From positions 100,451-164,450 of the forward strand of contig CALVEB010000001.1 in NCBI GenBank assembly GCA_944326465.1: a stretch of DNA of 64,000 nt, given 5' to 3'. Position 1 is the stretch's first letter. The number at the start of each line of letters is the position of its first letter. This document shows, one piece after another, positions 57,101-64,000 of the stretch. The notes under the pieces were generated by a model. It was not told the origin of the DNA and ran no database searches. It saw only the letters and a program-made list of their open reading frames with translations. Origin of the DNA: Candidatus Gastranaerophilales bacterium (GTDB taxonomy: Bacteria > Cyanobacteriota > Vampirovibrionia > Gastranaerophilales > Gastranaerophilaceae). Both the position numbers and the translations under genes were made by a program.

Positions 57101-57688
57101 GGCGGTATTGACCACGTATTAGCTCAAAACAAGAATGTAAATATTCTTGTTCTTGATACCGAAGTTTACTCAAATACCGGCGGTCAAGCTTCTAAATCAA
57201 CACCTACCGGTGCTGTTGCGAAGTTTGCTACAGGCGGTAAACCTACTTACAAGAAAAACATGGGCTTGATGAGCATGTCATACGGTTACGTATACGTAGC
57301 ATCAGTTGCATTGGGCGCTGACAGAGCACAAACTCTGAAAGCATTCCAGGAAGCAGAAAGCTACGACGGACCTTCAATCATCTTTGCTTATGCTCCTTGT
57401 ATCGCACACGGTATTGATATGAGTAAAACTCAAACCGAACAAAAACGTGCAGTAGAAGCAGGATACTTCCCGTTATACAGATACAATCCTGCAAATCCTG
57501 AAGCACCGTTCACCTGGGACGCTAAAGATCCTAAAGGCAGCTATCAGGAATTCATCAAATCTGAAGGACGTTACAAATCACTGCTTAAAACCAATCCGGA
57601 ACACGCAGAAGAATTGTACGCTCAAGCAGAAGAAGATGCTGCAAAACGTATGGCTGTATACAAAGCAGTCGGCGAATTGATGAAATAA
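54152..57688 (+). CDS. nifJ: Pyruvate:ferredoxin (flavodoxin) oxidoreductase
   Basis: An 1178-residue single-chain PFOR converting pyruvate and CoA to acetyl-CoA, CO2 and reduced ferredoxin. Domain I has IYPITPSSTMGEW near residue 28. The ferredoxin-like domain (~690-770) has CIQCGICASACPHAAI and CKDCTGCGVCIDQCPMAKNP for two [4Fe-4S] clusters. The TPP domain has CAGCGETPYVKL near 835 and GGDGWANDIGYGGIDH near 970. Start 54152 is chosen because AAGGAGGT lies 6-7 bases upstream; in-frame codons from 54080 are unlikely. Codon choice is more C-ending than neighbours, suggesting high expression. Confidence 0.97.
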   Translation: MPAKTITVDGNYAAAHIAYALSEVSAIYPITPSSTMGEWIDEWASQHKKNIWGKEVRVAEMQSEAGAAGAVHGSLAAGALTSTYTASQGLLLMIPVMHKVAGEMLPHVIHVSARALAAQSLAIFGDHTDVMGCRNTGYAMLAANSVQEEMDMALVAHLATYKAKVPFLQFFDGFRTSHEVHKIEEISYEDIAKLVEPKYIEEFRQRAMRPEAPICKVGAQNTDVYFQGRETVNKYYDAVPDIVQEYMDKVAQVTGRQYHPFDYVGAPDATDVIVAIGSSCETIEETIEYLNAKRGTKYGLVKVRLYRPFDVKRFNEALPSTVKRVTVLDRTKEPGSIGEPLYMDVVAALENKDIRVIGGRYGLASKEFTPSMVLAVYKHAENNGFHGFTVGIEDDVTHKSLKVDEHIVTEPEGTTNCMFWGLGSDGTVGANKNSIKIIGQYTNKDAQAYFAYDSKKSFGVTVSHLRFGDKPIKSTYLITAPDFVSCSAHAYIGRYDLLKGIKEGGTFLLNSPYSKEEAFAHLTRDMQKTIIDKKIKFYNVDAEKLIEQQPGLRGKGANTVMMVAYFKVSGIIPFEQALEGMREMTKKTFKKKGDDVVNMNLALIDAAVDACQEVPVPASLDGVGCVDDVKLIADDASDFAKKIIEPSMRQKGDDIPVSAMSVDGVIPTGTACLEKRGIAPRVPKWNPEFCIQCGICASACPHAAIRTKLIESKDLKDAPDSFKTVPAKPALADEQFKVQVYCKDCTGCGVCIDQCPMAKNPEKAALSWSSIEQEEAAGEMANEEFFDALPDNVMGKNTTNTIKGAMLRKPLFEFSGACAGCGETPYVKLASQLFGENMIIANATGCSSIYSGTFPTIPYTTNKEGHGPAWANSLFEDNAEFGFGMRLAVDQNRSTLKTFVEKVVANEKTPADLKEALETAISYFDNSKTEEAKQAQENAKKVLAKYADVDCPDLAKVRELQDYFTDKSVWIIGGDGWANDIGYGGIDHVLAQNKNVNILVLDTEVYSNTGGQASKSTPTGAVAKFATGGKPTYKKNMGLMSMSYGYVYVASVALGADRAQTLKAFQEAESYDGPSIIFAYAPCIAHGIDMSKTQTEQKRAVEAGYFPLYRYNPANPEAPFTWDAKDPKGSYQEFIKSEGRYKSLLKTNPEHAEELYAQAEEDAAKRMAVYKAVGELMK

Positions 57689-57703
57689 TATTCATTAATA
57701 TAG

Positions 57704-57737
57704 CAAAAAGCAATGTCAGAAATGGCATTGCTTTTTT
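57704..57737 (+). terminator. Intrinsic terminator after nifJ
   Basis: AAAAGCAATG / CATTGCTTTT hairpin with a ten-base loop and a TTTTTTGTTTT tail, 15 bases after the PFOR stop. Confidence 0.88.
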
Positions 57738-57779
57738 GTTTTAAAATTCTACGGCGCTTTAAAAATTCTGTTGAAAATT

Positions 57780-58070
57780 CTACGGCTGTTTCGGTAAAAT
57801 ACCGAGTTCCTGTAAACGTTTTTCCACAGCAAGTGCTGCTTGCTGTGCACGTGGATCAGTATGTAAAACAGTTGTTACATGTACCGTTTGACCGTTAATG
57901 TTCTGGAATCCGCCTGCATTTTTCATGTAATTATCATAAACTTCTTTCAGCATTTTTCCTTCACCCTCAAAAGCTTCCATAGCTTTTGGACGTGCCTGCT
58001 GAGGGGCCGTTGCTGATATTCCTTGCGCCTGTGCCATATAATTGTAAGGCATAATTGGTGTTATAGACAT
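57780..58070 (-). CDS. Small hypothetical protein (96 aa)
   Basis: The ATG at 58070 is chosen because AAAGGAG lies 7 bases upstream. The protein begins MSITPIMPYNYMAQAQG, a leader like that of the AAA+ protein (MRISPIQNYNY), followed by a Gln/Ala-rich stretch, FEGEGKMLKEVYDNYMKNAGG, and a C-terminal part (VTTVLHTDPRAQQAALAVEKR). No known domain is recognised. It is a stand-alone gene between the PFOR terminator and HU. Confidence 0.62.
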   Translation of the reverse strand: MSITPIMPYNYMAQAQGISATAPQQARPKAMEAFEGEGKMLKEVYDNYMKNAGGFQNINGQTVHVTTVLHTDPRAQQAALAVEKRLQELGILPKQP

Positions 58071-58151
58071 AGAATACTCCTTTCTGAGATTATAAAGCGT
58101 CCTGATAAAAAAAATTGCTATCATAAGGGAAAATATAAAGTTTTATAACAA

Positions 58152-58175
58152 AAGACCTGCCGGAAGGCAGGCCTT
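58152..58175 (-). terminator. Intrinsic terminator after the HU gene
   Basis: Reverse-strand AAGGCCTGCC - TTCC - GGCAGGTCTT (one G-T pair), followed by TTGTTAT. It lies 20 bases after the HU stop. Confidence 0.8.
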
Positions 58176-58195
58176 TACTGAACACAAGTCAAAAA

Positions 58196-58474
58196 CTATT
58201 TGCCGTTAACAATAGTTTTGAATTTTTTACCAGCTGTGAAAGCAGGAACTTTTCTTGCAGGGATTTTAAGTTCTTTACCTGTTTGAGGGTTTCTGCCTGT
58301 TCTAGCTGCTCTTTCACGTCTTTCGAATGTTCCAAAGCCTACCAATGTAATTTTTTTGCCTTTAGCAACTGATTTTTCGATTGTGTCAATAAGAGCACCC
58401 AAAATTTCTGCTGCATCTTTTTGAGTTACATTAGCTTTCTTAGCTACTTCTTGTACTAATTCTTCTTTGTTCAT
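58196..58474 (-). CDS. hup: HU-family nucleoid DNA-binding protein
   Basis: A 92-residue histone-like protein. It has the helical dimerisation part (NKEELVQEVAKKANVTQKDA) and the DNA-binding arm GFGTFERRERAARTGRNPQT, the family signature, then PAFTAGKKFKTIVN. It bends and compacts DNA as a dimer. AAAGGAG precedes the ATG and a good promoter lies upstream. It is single-copy in this window. Confidence 0.96.
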   Translation of the reverse strand: MNKEELVQEVAKKANVTQKDAAEILGALIDTIEKSVAKGKKITLVGFGTFERRERAARTGRNPQTGKELKIPARKVPAFTAGKKFKTIVNGK

Positions 58475-58506
58475 AATAAAACTCCTTTCCTATTTGTACA
58501 TATCTT

Positions 58507-58534
58507 ATTATATCTAAATATCTTTATTTTGCAA
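58507..58534 (-). promoter_or_regulatory. Promoter of the HU gene
   Basis: Reverse-strand TTGCAA (-35, 58529-58534) and TATAAT (-10, 58507-58512) spaced 16 bases, about 35-40 bases upstream of the HU ATG, leaving a normal leader with a ribosome site. Confidence 0.65.
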
Positions 58535-58574
58535 GTATTTTAACCTATCTTTACATATATTTACCGTATAAAAC

Positions 58575-58605
58575 ATCTAAACAGTGTATATATAGTTTAA
58601 ATTAT
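58575..58605. promoter_or_regulatory. Split palindrome shared with the ssb upstream region
   Basis: ATCTAAACAG, ten bases, then GTTTAAATTAT. The same two halves, fused with the spacer removed, lie upstream of ssb at 28369-28388. TAAAC and GTTTA are inverted copies. The site lies between the divergent HU and GT2 genes; role unknown. Confidence 0.35.
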
Positions 58606-58708
58606 ACAAAAAGTTAAGAATCTTATATAAAATAAACTTTTTTCAGGCGTTTTTGATACAATATTATAGGAATGTTCTTATTCACATGGGAGTAAAACAA
58701 TAAAACAA

Positions 58709-60118
58709 ATGAAAGAGAGATTGATATTATTTACAATAGTTTTTGGACTTGGAGTTTTTATATACATTTTCCAGAGCTATTTTAATACAGTTCTTGGATT
58801 AGCATTTCTATGCGCATGTATGTTTATTTATGCAATGATATCAAGCCTTGCATACAAACTCAAAACCAGACAACTTTCCAAATACCCGCAAATAGTGAAT
58901 CCTGATTACAAACCTTTTGTATCTGTTTTGATACCGGCGCACAATGAAGAAAGTGTTATAACTAATACTATTGAAAATATTCTGGCGATGAATTACGAAA
59001 ATTTTGAAGTTATTGTAATTGATGACAGAAGTACAGATAATACAGCAAGCATAATAAAAGATCTTGAACAAAGATACGAAAAAGTTACAGCCCTTATTCG
59101 TTCCGCTGATGCCTTTCCCGGAAAATCCGCTGTACTTAACGATGCCTTTAAACTTGCAAAAGGCGAAGCTATACTTGTTTTTGACGCTGATGCGACTGTT
59201 GATCCTGATTTTTTAAGTATAATGATACCGCATCTTGAGCCTAAAGATGTTGGCGCTGTTCAGGCAAGAAAAGTCATTAGAAATAAAAACCAGAATTTAC
59301 TGACCCGCTGCCAGAACAATGAGTACACAATGGACGCACATTTTCAGGTAAGCCGCGACTCGGTTAAGGGAGCTGTAGAACTACGCGGTAACGGAGAATT
59401 AATTAAACGGCAGGCGCTGGAAAGCATTGACGGTTGGAACAACTACACAATAGTAGATGATCTTGATATGTCAACAAGGCTTCATATAAAAGGCTGGGAT
59501 ATAAGATTTTGTCTTGATGCTGTTGTTTATGAAGAAGGTATTGCTTATATTAAACCGCTGTTCCGGCAGCGCAGACGCTGGCTTGAAGGTACCATAAGAA
59601 GATACCTTGAGTATTCAGGCGCTGCACTATGTTCAAAAGACATGTCGCCTGTTGCCAAAATCGATATGGTTGCTTATATTTCAGAATTTATCATGCCGAT
59701 GTGGTTTTTAATAGAAATCTTAATCCGCGGGTCTAAAGTTGTTCTGAAGGATGCTTCTCCGCATACTTTATATTCCTCAATCTTTATTGGCTGCATAATA
59801 GGCTTTGGCTTTTTCTTAGCAGCCCGCTATGCGCTTAGAAGATACGATTTTATGCCTCGGCTGGATGCAACATTTGAAGCGCTGGAAACATCTATTTATC
59901 TATTCATAATATGGTTTCCGCTCGTATTATTTATTTGTTTCAAAATACTCTTCATGAAAAAAGATATGAACTGGGGAAAAACAGCCCACGGACTTGTATT
60001 GGAAGAAGAAGCAAGTATTAAAGCATTTATACTCAAAGAATTAGAAAAAACTAAAAATTATACTAAAGAATACACAGAAAAATTAAGACAGGTACTAGCC
60101 GAAAAAGGAGAAAGATAA
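58709..60118 (+). CDS. Processive family 2 glycosyltransferase (membrane)
   Basis: A 469-residue integral membrane enzyme. Two N-terminal helices precede the GT-A domain: PAHNEESVITNTIENIL near residue 76, VIDDRSTDN near 100, VFDADATVD near 155 and VDDLDMSTRLHIKGW near 249. The product-binding RQRRRW (Q-x-x-R-W type) near 286 marks processive enzymes such as cellulose, hyaluronan or poly-GlcNAc synthases. Three or four C-terminal helices follow. It probably makes or extends a surface polysaccharide; the sugar is unknown. apt starts one base after its stop. Confidence 0.87.
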   Translation: MKERLILFTIVFGLGVFIYIFQSYFNTVLGLAFLCACMFIYAMISSLAYKLKTRQLSKYPQIVNPDYKPFVSVLIPAHNEESVITNTIENILAMNYENFEVIVIDDRSTDNTASIIKDLEQRYEKVTALIRSADAFPGKSAVLNDAFKLAKGEAILVFDADATVDPDFLSIMIPHLEPKDVGAVQARKVIRNKNQNLLTRCQNNEYTMDAHFQVSRDSVKGAVELRGNGELIKRQALESIDGWNNYTIVDDLDMSTRLHIKGWDIRFCLDAVVYEEGIAYIKPLFRQRRRWLEGTIRRYLEYSGAALCSKDMSPVAKIDMVAYISEFIMPMWFLIEILIRGSKVVLKDASPHTLYSSIFIGCIIGFGFFLAARYALRRYDFMPRLDATFEALETSIYLFIIWFPLVLFICFKILFMKKDMNWGKTAHGLVLEEEASIKAFILKELEKTKNYTKEYTEKLRQVLAEKGER

Positions 60119-60119
60119 A

Positions 60120-60653
60120 ATGACAAATCAAGCAGTTGTTGATGTAAAAGATAAAATAAGATCAATCCCGGATTTTCCGAAACAAGGAATTATTTTCCGA
60201 GACATAACAACAGCATTAAAAGATGCTGAAACATTACCTATTATGGTTGATTATTTATGCGAACAGTTTAAAGATGTAAAAATTGACTATGTTGCAGGCA
60301 TAGAAAGCCGCGGATTTATATTTGGCATGCCAATGGCATACAAAATGAAAGCAGGATTTGTGCCTATCAGAAAGCCAAACAAATTACCGGCCGAGACTTA
60401 TTCACAAAGTTACGAGCTTGAATATGGCACAGACACCATTGAAGTTCATAAAGACGCATTTCCTCAAGGTGCAAATGTGTTAATTGTTGATGATTTACTT
60501 GCAACAGGCGGCACAGCAGAAGCGGCCTGCAAACTGGTTAAAAAAACAGGCGCGAATCTTATGGGTATTGCCTTTCTGATAGAACTGGAAGATTTAAACG
60601 GACGCGAAAAGCTTACTGATGCACCGAAAATCGTGTCTATGGTGAAGTATTAA
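60120..60653 (+). CDS. apt: Adenine phosphoribosyltransferase
   Basis: A 177-residue purine-salvage enzyme making AMP from adenine and PRPP. IRSIPDFPKQGIIFRDIT near the N-terminus and the PRPP-binding VLIVDDLLATGGTAEAA near residue 120 identify it; AGIESRGFIFG near 60 is also conserved. It is one base downstream of the GT2 gene and overlaps nothing, with AAGGAG in the end of the preceding gene serving as its ribosome site. Confidence 0.96.
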   Translation: MTNQAVVDVKDKIRSIPDFPKQGIIFRDITTALKDAETLPIMVDYLCEQFKDVKIDYVAGIESRGFIFGMPMAYKMKAGFVPIRKPNKLPAETYSQSYELEYGTDTIEVHKDAFPQGANVLIVDDLLATGGTAEAACKLVKKTGANLMGIAFLIELEDLNGREKLTDAPKIVSMVKY

Positions 60654-60746
60654 AAGAAGTAAACAGATACTGCCTTTAACCCTATAAGAAAATACTTTTT
60701 GGGTTAGCACATCAAATAAATAGAATAAAAATACCTGTTGCCTTTT

Positions 60747-60794
60747 GTAGAGTGAGTACGGAATACCTCGCTTTATTTACAATACTTACTCTAC
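60747..60794. repeat. Inverted repeat downstream of apt
   Basis: GTAGAGTGAGTA at 60747-60758 faces TACTTACTCTAC at 60783-60794 (11 of 12 pair, one G-T). The 24-base loop is T/A-rich. It lies in the 168-base gap between the convergent apt and flavoprotein genes; no T-tract follows the repeat, so it is not a textbook terminator. Confidence 0.5.
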
Positions 60795-60821
60795 TCATTT
60801 CAGCACAGACTTACTATCAGT

Positions 60822-61958
60822 TCACAATTTTGACTTAGCGAGAATAGCCTGTGCGGCGACATAGCCGGTAGACCAACAGTTTTGCAAATTAAACCCGCCG
60901 CAAAAACCGTCGATATCCAACACTTCCCCGCAAAAATAAACATTCGGTACAAGCTTTGATTCCAGAGTTTTTGCATTGACTTCATCAAGCGCAACTCCAC
61001 CGCAGGTGACAACTTCTCCGCCTGATGCCGTACCGGTTATCGTCAATTCAAAATTATTCAACTTACCCAGTATTTCATCCCGCTGTATGCTATTTATCAT
61101 ACATGCCTTGATATTAGTATCAATGTTTGATATAAACAACAAGTATTCTGCCAGAGATTTGGGCACGACTTCTGAAAGCACATTTTTTATTGTTTTATGC
61201 GGATTGCTATTCAGCATACTTTGCAAATCCAGACTTCCGCAAAAATCCAGCGATATAGAATACGGAAAAGTCTCTCGTGCGTTTAGAGAAGATATTTTAT
61301 AAGTATAAGGCCCGGAAATTCCATTATGAGTAAATAACAAATCTTCGCCTTTAATTTTCACGGAAACACCTGACAATCGGGCTAAATTTTCACGGGTACG
61401 CAGCCCGATGAGAGACTTTCGCGGCTCTATAATCTTATGCCCCAAATACCGGCACATATTATATGATGAATGCCCGCCTGTTGCAATAACAACATAATCA
61501 AAATCCCCGCTTCCGTTATCGCTCACAACTGTGAACTTATCCCCGCGATTTATCCGCAATACTCTTTCCGTTTTAAAATTGACCTCCTTAATTGCCTGCA
61601 AAAATTTGCTCCGTACATCCGCCGCAGAATTAGACACAGGGAAAATTCTCATATCTTCCTGAACATAAGTTTCAACACCAATACTTCTGAAGAATTCAAG
61701 AGTATCTGCAGTTGAAAACCTTGAAAATACAGAATATAAAAACTTTTCACCGCGCGGATAATTTGCAGCCAGTTCCTTGAAATCATATTCGTTATGTGCA
61801 AGATTACATCTTCCGCCGCCGGTTGCAAGAAGAGTCTTTAGCGGTACAGCAGCTTCGAAAATCGTAACATCAAAATCATTCTGCAAATAATATGCACACA
61901 TACATCCGGCAGGGCCGCCGCCTATAATCGCGACTTTACAATTCAACCCGCGTGCCAT
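60822..61958 (-). CDS. BaiN/YhiN-type FAD-dependent oxidoreductase
   Basis: A 378-residue flavoprotein of the HI0933/YhiN/BaiN family. It has the FAD-binding AIIGGGPAGCMCAYYLQ at residues 9-25, the family hallmark ATGGGRCNLAHN near 46 and the C-terminal VYFCGEVLDIDGFCGGFNLQ near 340. Members include a proposed bile-acid C7 reductase (BaiN), but most have no proven substrate, so none is assigned here. It overlaps folK by 23 bases, implying co-transcription. Confidence 0.88.
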   Translation of the reverse strand: MARGLNCKVAIIGGGPAGCMCAYYLQNDFDVTIFEAAVPLKTLLATGGGRCNLAHNEYDFKELAANYPRGEKFLYSVFSRFSTADTLEFFRSIGVETYVQEDMRIFPVSNSAADVRSKFLQAIKEVNFKTERVLRINRGDKFTVVSDNGSGDFDYVVIATGGHSSYNMCRYLGHKIIEPRKSLIGLRTRENLARLSGVSVKIKGEDLLFTHNGISGPYTYKISSLNARETFPYSISLDFCGSLDLQSMLNSNPHKTIKNVLSEVVPKSLAEYLLFISNIDTNIKACMINSIQRDEILGKLNNFELTITGTASGGEVVTCGGVALDEVNAKTLESKLVPNVYFCGEVLDIDGFCGGFNLQNCWSTGYVAAQAILAKSKL

Positions 61959-62442
61959 ATAAAAATACCATTTCAGGATTTTCTAAATCATTATGCAATT
62001 CAGATATTGTCTTGTGCAGCACAGGATGTACGTAATCCGGTATTAGTTCAAGCAGCGGAACTAGAGTAAAAGCCCTTAAATGCAGATATTTATGCGGAAT
62101 AACAAGATTTTCCTCATTTATAATCTCATCATTATAGAACAGAATATCAATATCTATATTTCTGTCCTGATAGTCATTCCCTTCACGCGGAGTTTTCCCC
62201 AGCTGTCTTTCTATACGCTGGCATTCCTGCAGCAAACTTTGCGGCGAAAGTTTAGTTTTAATTTCAACAACAGCGTTAACAAACCAGGTTTCAGTCGTCA
62301 TTCCCCACGGCTCAGTTTCGTAAAACGCAGAAGTTCTGATAATCGTAATACCGTCAACAGCCCCTAACAACCCCGTTGCCTGCTGCACGTAACCTATACG
62401 ATCACCTTTATTTGAACCCAAACTTAAATAAACTATTGCCAT
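61936..62442 (-). CDS. folK: Hydroxymethyl-dihydropterin pyrophosphokinase
   Basis: A 168-residue HPPK of folate synthesis, transferring pyrophosphate from ATP to 6-hydroxymethyl-dihydropterin. SLGSNKGDRIGYVQQA near residue 7 and DRNIDIDILFYND near 96 are the signature regions; the Trp-containing FYETEPWGMTTETWFVNAVVE is typical. No other folate genes are adjacent. TAAAAT lies six bases before the ATG; an AAGGT may serve as a weak ribosome site instead. Confidence 0.94.
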   Translation of the reverse strand: MAIVYLSLGSNKGDRIGYVQQATGLLGAVDGITIIRTSAFYETEPWGMTTETWFVNAVVEIKTKLSPQSLLQECQRIERQLGKTPREGNDYQDRNIDIDILFYNDEIINEENLVIPHKYLHLRAFTLVPLLELIPDYVHPVLHKTISELHNDLENPEMVFLYGTRVEL

Positions 62443-62448
62443 ACCTTA

Positions 62449-62454
62449 ATTTTA
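62449..62454 (-). promoter_or_regulatory. -10 box of a possibly leaderless folK transcript
   Basis: Reverse-strand TAAAAT, six bases (TAAGGT), then ATG. An overlapping TATAAA two bases further out is an alternative, and the AAGG within the spacer weakens the leaderless reading. Confidence 0.35.
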
Positions 62455-62547
62455 TAAATTTTTTCATATAATGTCAACAAATAAAAGAAAATTTAAATAA
62501 CAATATAAAAATAAGTTAACATTCAGACACCATGCTCAATTATCATG

Positions 62548-62553
62548 TATAAT
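62548..62553 (+). promoter_or_regulatory. -10 box of a probable leaderless waaA transcript
   Basis: TATAAT, six bases (TTAAAT), then the ATG at 62560. The upstream in-frame ATG at 62545 overlaps the box itself, so 62560 is the likely start. Confidence 0.58.
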
Positions 62554-62559
62554 TTAAAT

Positions 62560-63792
62560 ATGCATATATACGGATTAATCACAACAATTTTATTTATATT
62601 CCTCCTGCCGTTTATATATATAATAAGAGCAATAAACGGTAAATTTCTCTACGGTTGGAAAAGTAAATTAGGATTTTTTACACCGCCCGAATTTGGAAAT
62701 AAAGTAATAATGTACCACGGCGTTTCTGTAGGAGAAGTTATAGCGCTTGAAAATCTAATTAAAAAGACAAAAGAAACTTTTCCTGAATATAAAATTGTCG
62801 TAACAACCGGCACTAAAACAGGACAAGAAATTGCGCATAAAAAATATGAAAATATTGCAGACTTTATAACATATTTTCCGTTTGATATTCCATTTTGCGT
62901 AAACAGATTTTTAAAGAAGCTCAATCCATCTGTAGTGCTTATTGCAGAAACAGAACTCTGGCCGACTTTCGCTTTTTGCTGCAACAAAAAAAATATTCCG
63001 CTTTATATAATTAACGGACGAATTTCAGATTCTACATACAATTCATATAAACTTTTCAAAATATTTTTCAAAAAAATTCTGAGTTTTTATACAGGAATCT
63101 TCACACAAAGCAAATACGATAATGAAAAACTAATTAATATCGGTGCAAATCCTTCAACAACCTGCATTATGAATAATCTTAAATTTGATGTGAAAAAATC
63201 ACCTGAAAAAATAGATATGGGCCAGGGGCGGATAATAATTGCCGGCAGCACTCATCAGGGCGAAGATGAAATAGTCATAAATGTATTTTCCGAACTAAAA
63301 AAAGAAATTCCTGATATAAAACTTCTTCTGGTACCGCGTCACCTTAAACGGGTATCCCATGCTGCAGAATTGGCGGCTAAAACAGGATTAAAATACGGAT
63401 TACGCTCAAACAACGACAATTTTAACAATAAAGATATTATTATCCTTGATACAATGGGTGAACTCGGGAAAATGTATCAGATATGTACATTTGCATTCAT
63501 AGGCGGAAGTTTTAATAAAACCGGCGGCCATAATCCGCTGGAGGCAGTTGTGTACTCCAAACCCGTCATCTCCGGCCCTTCTATCCATAATTTTCGGGAT
63601 ATATACGGAATACTTGCACGCACTACAGCAGGCAAAATAGTAAAAACTCCTCAAGATTTAAAAGATTATATGCATAAACTTCTCTGTGATAAAGAATTTT
63701 ATGATAATGCCTGCAAAGATTGTGAAATTGTATTCAACGCTCAACAAGGAGCTTTGGATTTTGTTATTGATAAATTAAAAGAAATATTATAA
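62560..63792 (+). CDS. waaA: 3-deoxy-D-manno-octulosonic acid (Kdo) transferase
   Basis: A 410-residue GT30 enzyme adding Kdo to lipid A precursor, so the organism makes an LPS-type outer membrane. An N-terminal membrane anchor (YGLITTILFIFLLPFIYII) is followed by MYHGVSVGEVIALENLI near residue 50, the conserved AETELWPTFAF near 130, INGRISDSTYNSYKLF near 150, and the C-terminal nucleotide-binding fold with GGSFNKTGGHNPLEAVVYSK near 320. There is one copy; number of Kdo units added is unknown. Confidence 0.94.
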   Translation: MHIYGLITTILFIFLLPFIYIIRAINGKFLYGWKSKLGFFTPPEFGNKVIMYHGVSVGEVIALENLIKKTKETFPEYKIVVTTGTKTGQEIAHKKYENIADFITYFPFDIPFCVNRFLKKLNPSVVLIAETELWPTFAFCCNKKNIPLYIINGRISDSTYNSYKLFKIFFKKILSFYTGIFTQSKYDNEKLINIGANPSTTCIMNNLKFDVKKSPEKIDMGQGRIIIAGSTHQGEDEIVINVFSELKKEIPDIKLLLVPRHLKRVSHAAELAAKTGLKYGLRSNNDNFNNKDIIILDTMGELGKMYQICTFAFIGGSFNKTGGHNPLEAVVYSKPVISGPSIHNFRDIYGILARTTAGKIVKTPQDLKDYMHKLLCDKEFYDNACKDCEIVFNAQQGALDFVIDKLKEIL

Positions 63793-63965
63793 TAGCCGGC
63801 GGCTGATATTGGACATAGAAAGAAAAATTACTATATATAACGCCCTTTTCTAATACATTTAGATGATTTTTGTAAAGAAATATTACAAAAAAGAATAAAA
63901 GAATTAAAGAAAAAAGGAGTTGCAGCCGATAAGAATAATAAGGAAAGAACTAGAAAGGGAACGCT
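63793..63965. other. Intergenic stretch before the last gene
   Basis: No gene with a valid start is visible. A frame reading LDDFCKEILQKRIKELKKK and onward is open through the right edge but has no ATG, GTG or TTG after the preceding stop, and it overlaps the better-supported start at 63966. It may be chance or a gene remnant. Confidence 0.4.
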
Positions 63966-64000
63966 ATGGGAATGGCAGCATCTCAAGCTCGATTTCTCGG
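63966..64000 (+). CDS. Start of a protein beginning MGMAASQARFL (partial)
   Basis: The frame opens at ATG 63966 and runs off the window after eleven codons. AAAGGGA lies about 6 bases upstream. The MGMAASQARFL start is, from memory, common on abundant uncharacterised proteins of gut Gastranaerophilales and related metagenomic bins; the function is not known to me. Only the N-terminus can be assessed. Confidence 0.6.
   Translation, partial: MGMAASQARFL

Overview
The window is AT-rich, gene-dense bacterial chromosome. Several features point to a gut member of the Gastranaerophilales (Melainabacteria/Vampirovibrionia, the non-photosynthetic sister group of Cyanobacteria). It has a pyruvate:ferredoxin oxidoreductase (anaerobic energy metabolism), a Gram-negative envelope gene (waaA), prepilin-like proteins with an A|FTLAEV processing site, a leukotoxin/FHA-like secreted repeat protein, N-terminal 'M-I-x-P-I ... 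F-x-G' leaders on unrelated proteins, and a final partial gene starting MGMAASQARFL. The taxonomic call is inference from protein style. No rRNA, CRISPR array, integrase, transposase or prophage was seen; the window reads as core chromosome with lineage-specific surface and unknown genes in between.

Layout. 1-2.6 kb (minus): nanE-nanK-small protein-UbiA prenyltransferase, tightly coupled. 2.6-6.3 kb: M16 peptidase, a small XRE regulator, a prepilin-like protein and a TPR protein. 6.3-12.2 kb (plus): secreted protein, proS, nadD, yqeK and a HerA-like pseudo-ATPase with an acidic linker and UvrD-C-like tail. 12.3-16.5 kb (minus): tgt, ndk, a MATE exporter and a prepilin/YadA-head/peptidase-S74 fusion. 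16.6-18.7 kb: AGCS symporter and family 4 uracil-DNA glycosylase. 18.8-26.9 kb: a 1273-residue repeat adhesin, an acyltransferase, a secreted GH13 enzyme and a hydroxyacid dehydrogenase. 27.0-31.5 kb: a regulator made of four tandem GntR winged helices, divergent from ssb, then a four-carbon acid sugar kinase and pdxA, then two tiny LuxR-type proteins.

31.6-38.8 kb (minus): prfA-rnpM-infB, dapA and secD-secF. 39.0-49.4 kb: an AAA+ ATPase, a YuiF-like antiporter, DUF2157 plus GDYXXLXY, DUF47 plus PiT phosphate uptake, a GT92 glycosyltransferase, small secreted or unknown proteins, and a guanidine-I riboswitch in front of a Gdx-type SMR exporter. 49.4-54 kb: a large unknown protein, tRNA-Ser(GGA), an RlmD-type methyltransferase and a possible RelA/SpoT-fold protein. 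54-64 kb: PFOR, HU, a processive GT2, apt, a BaiN-type flavoprotein, folK, waaA and the truncated last gene.

Two cross-cutting signals stand out. Many genes without a Shine-Dalgarno have a TATAAT-like box exactly six bases before their ATG (nanE, TPR, MATE, AGCS, folK, rlmD, waaA), which predicts leaderless mRNAs. Several proteins are unusual domain combinations: the prepilin-S74 fusion, the pseudo-HerA, the four-domain GntR protein and the twin receiver-less LuxR pair. All functional calls come from reading motifs by eye; no database search was run.
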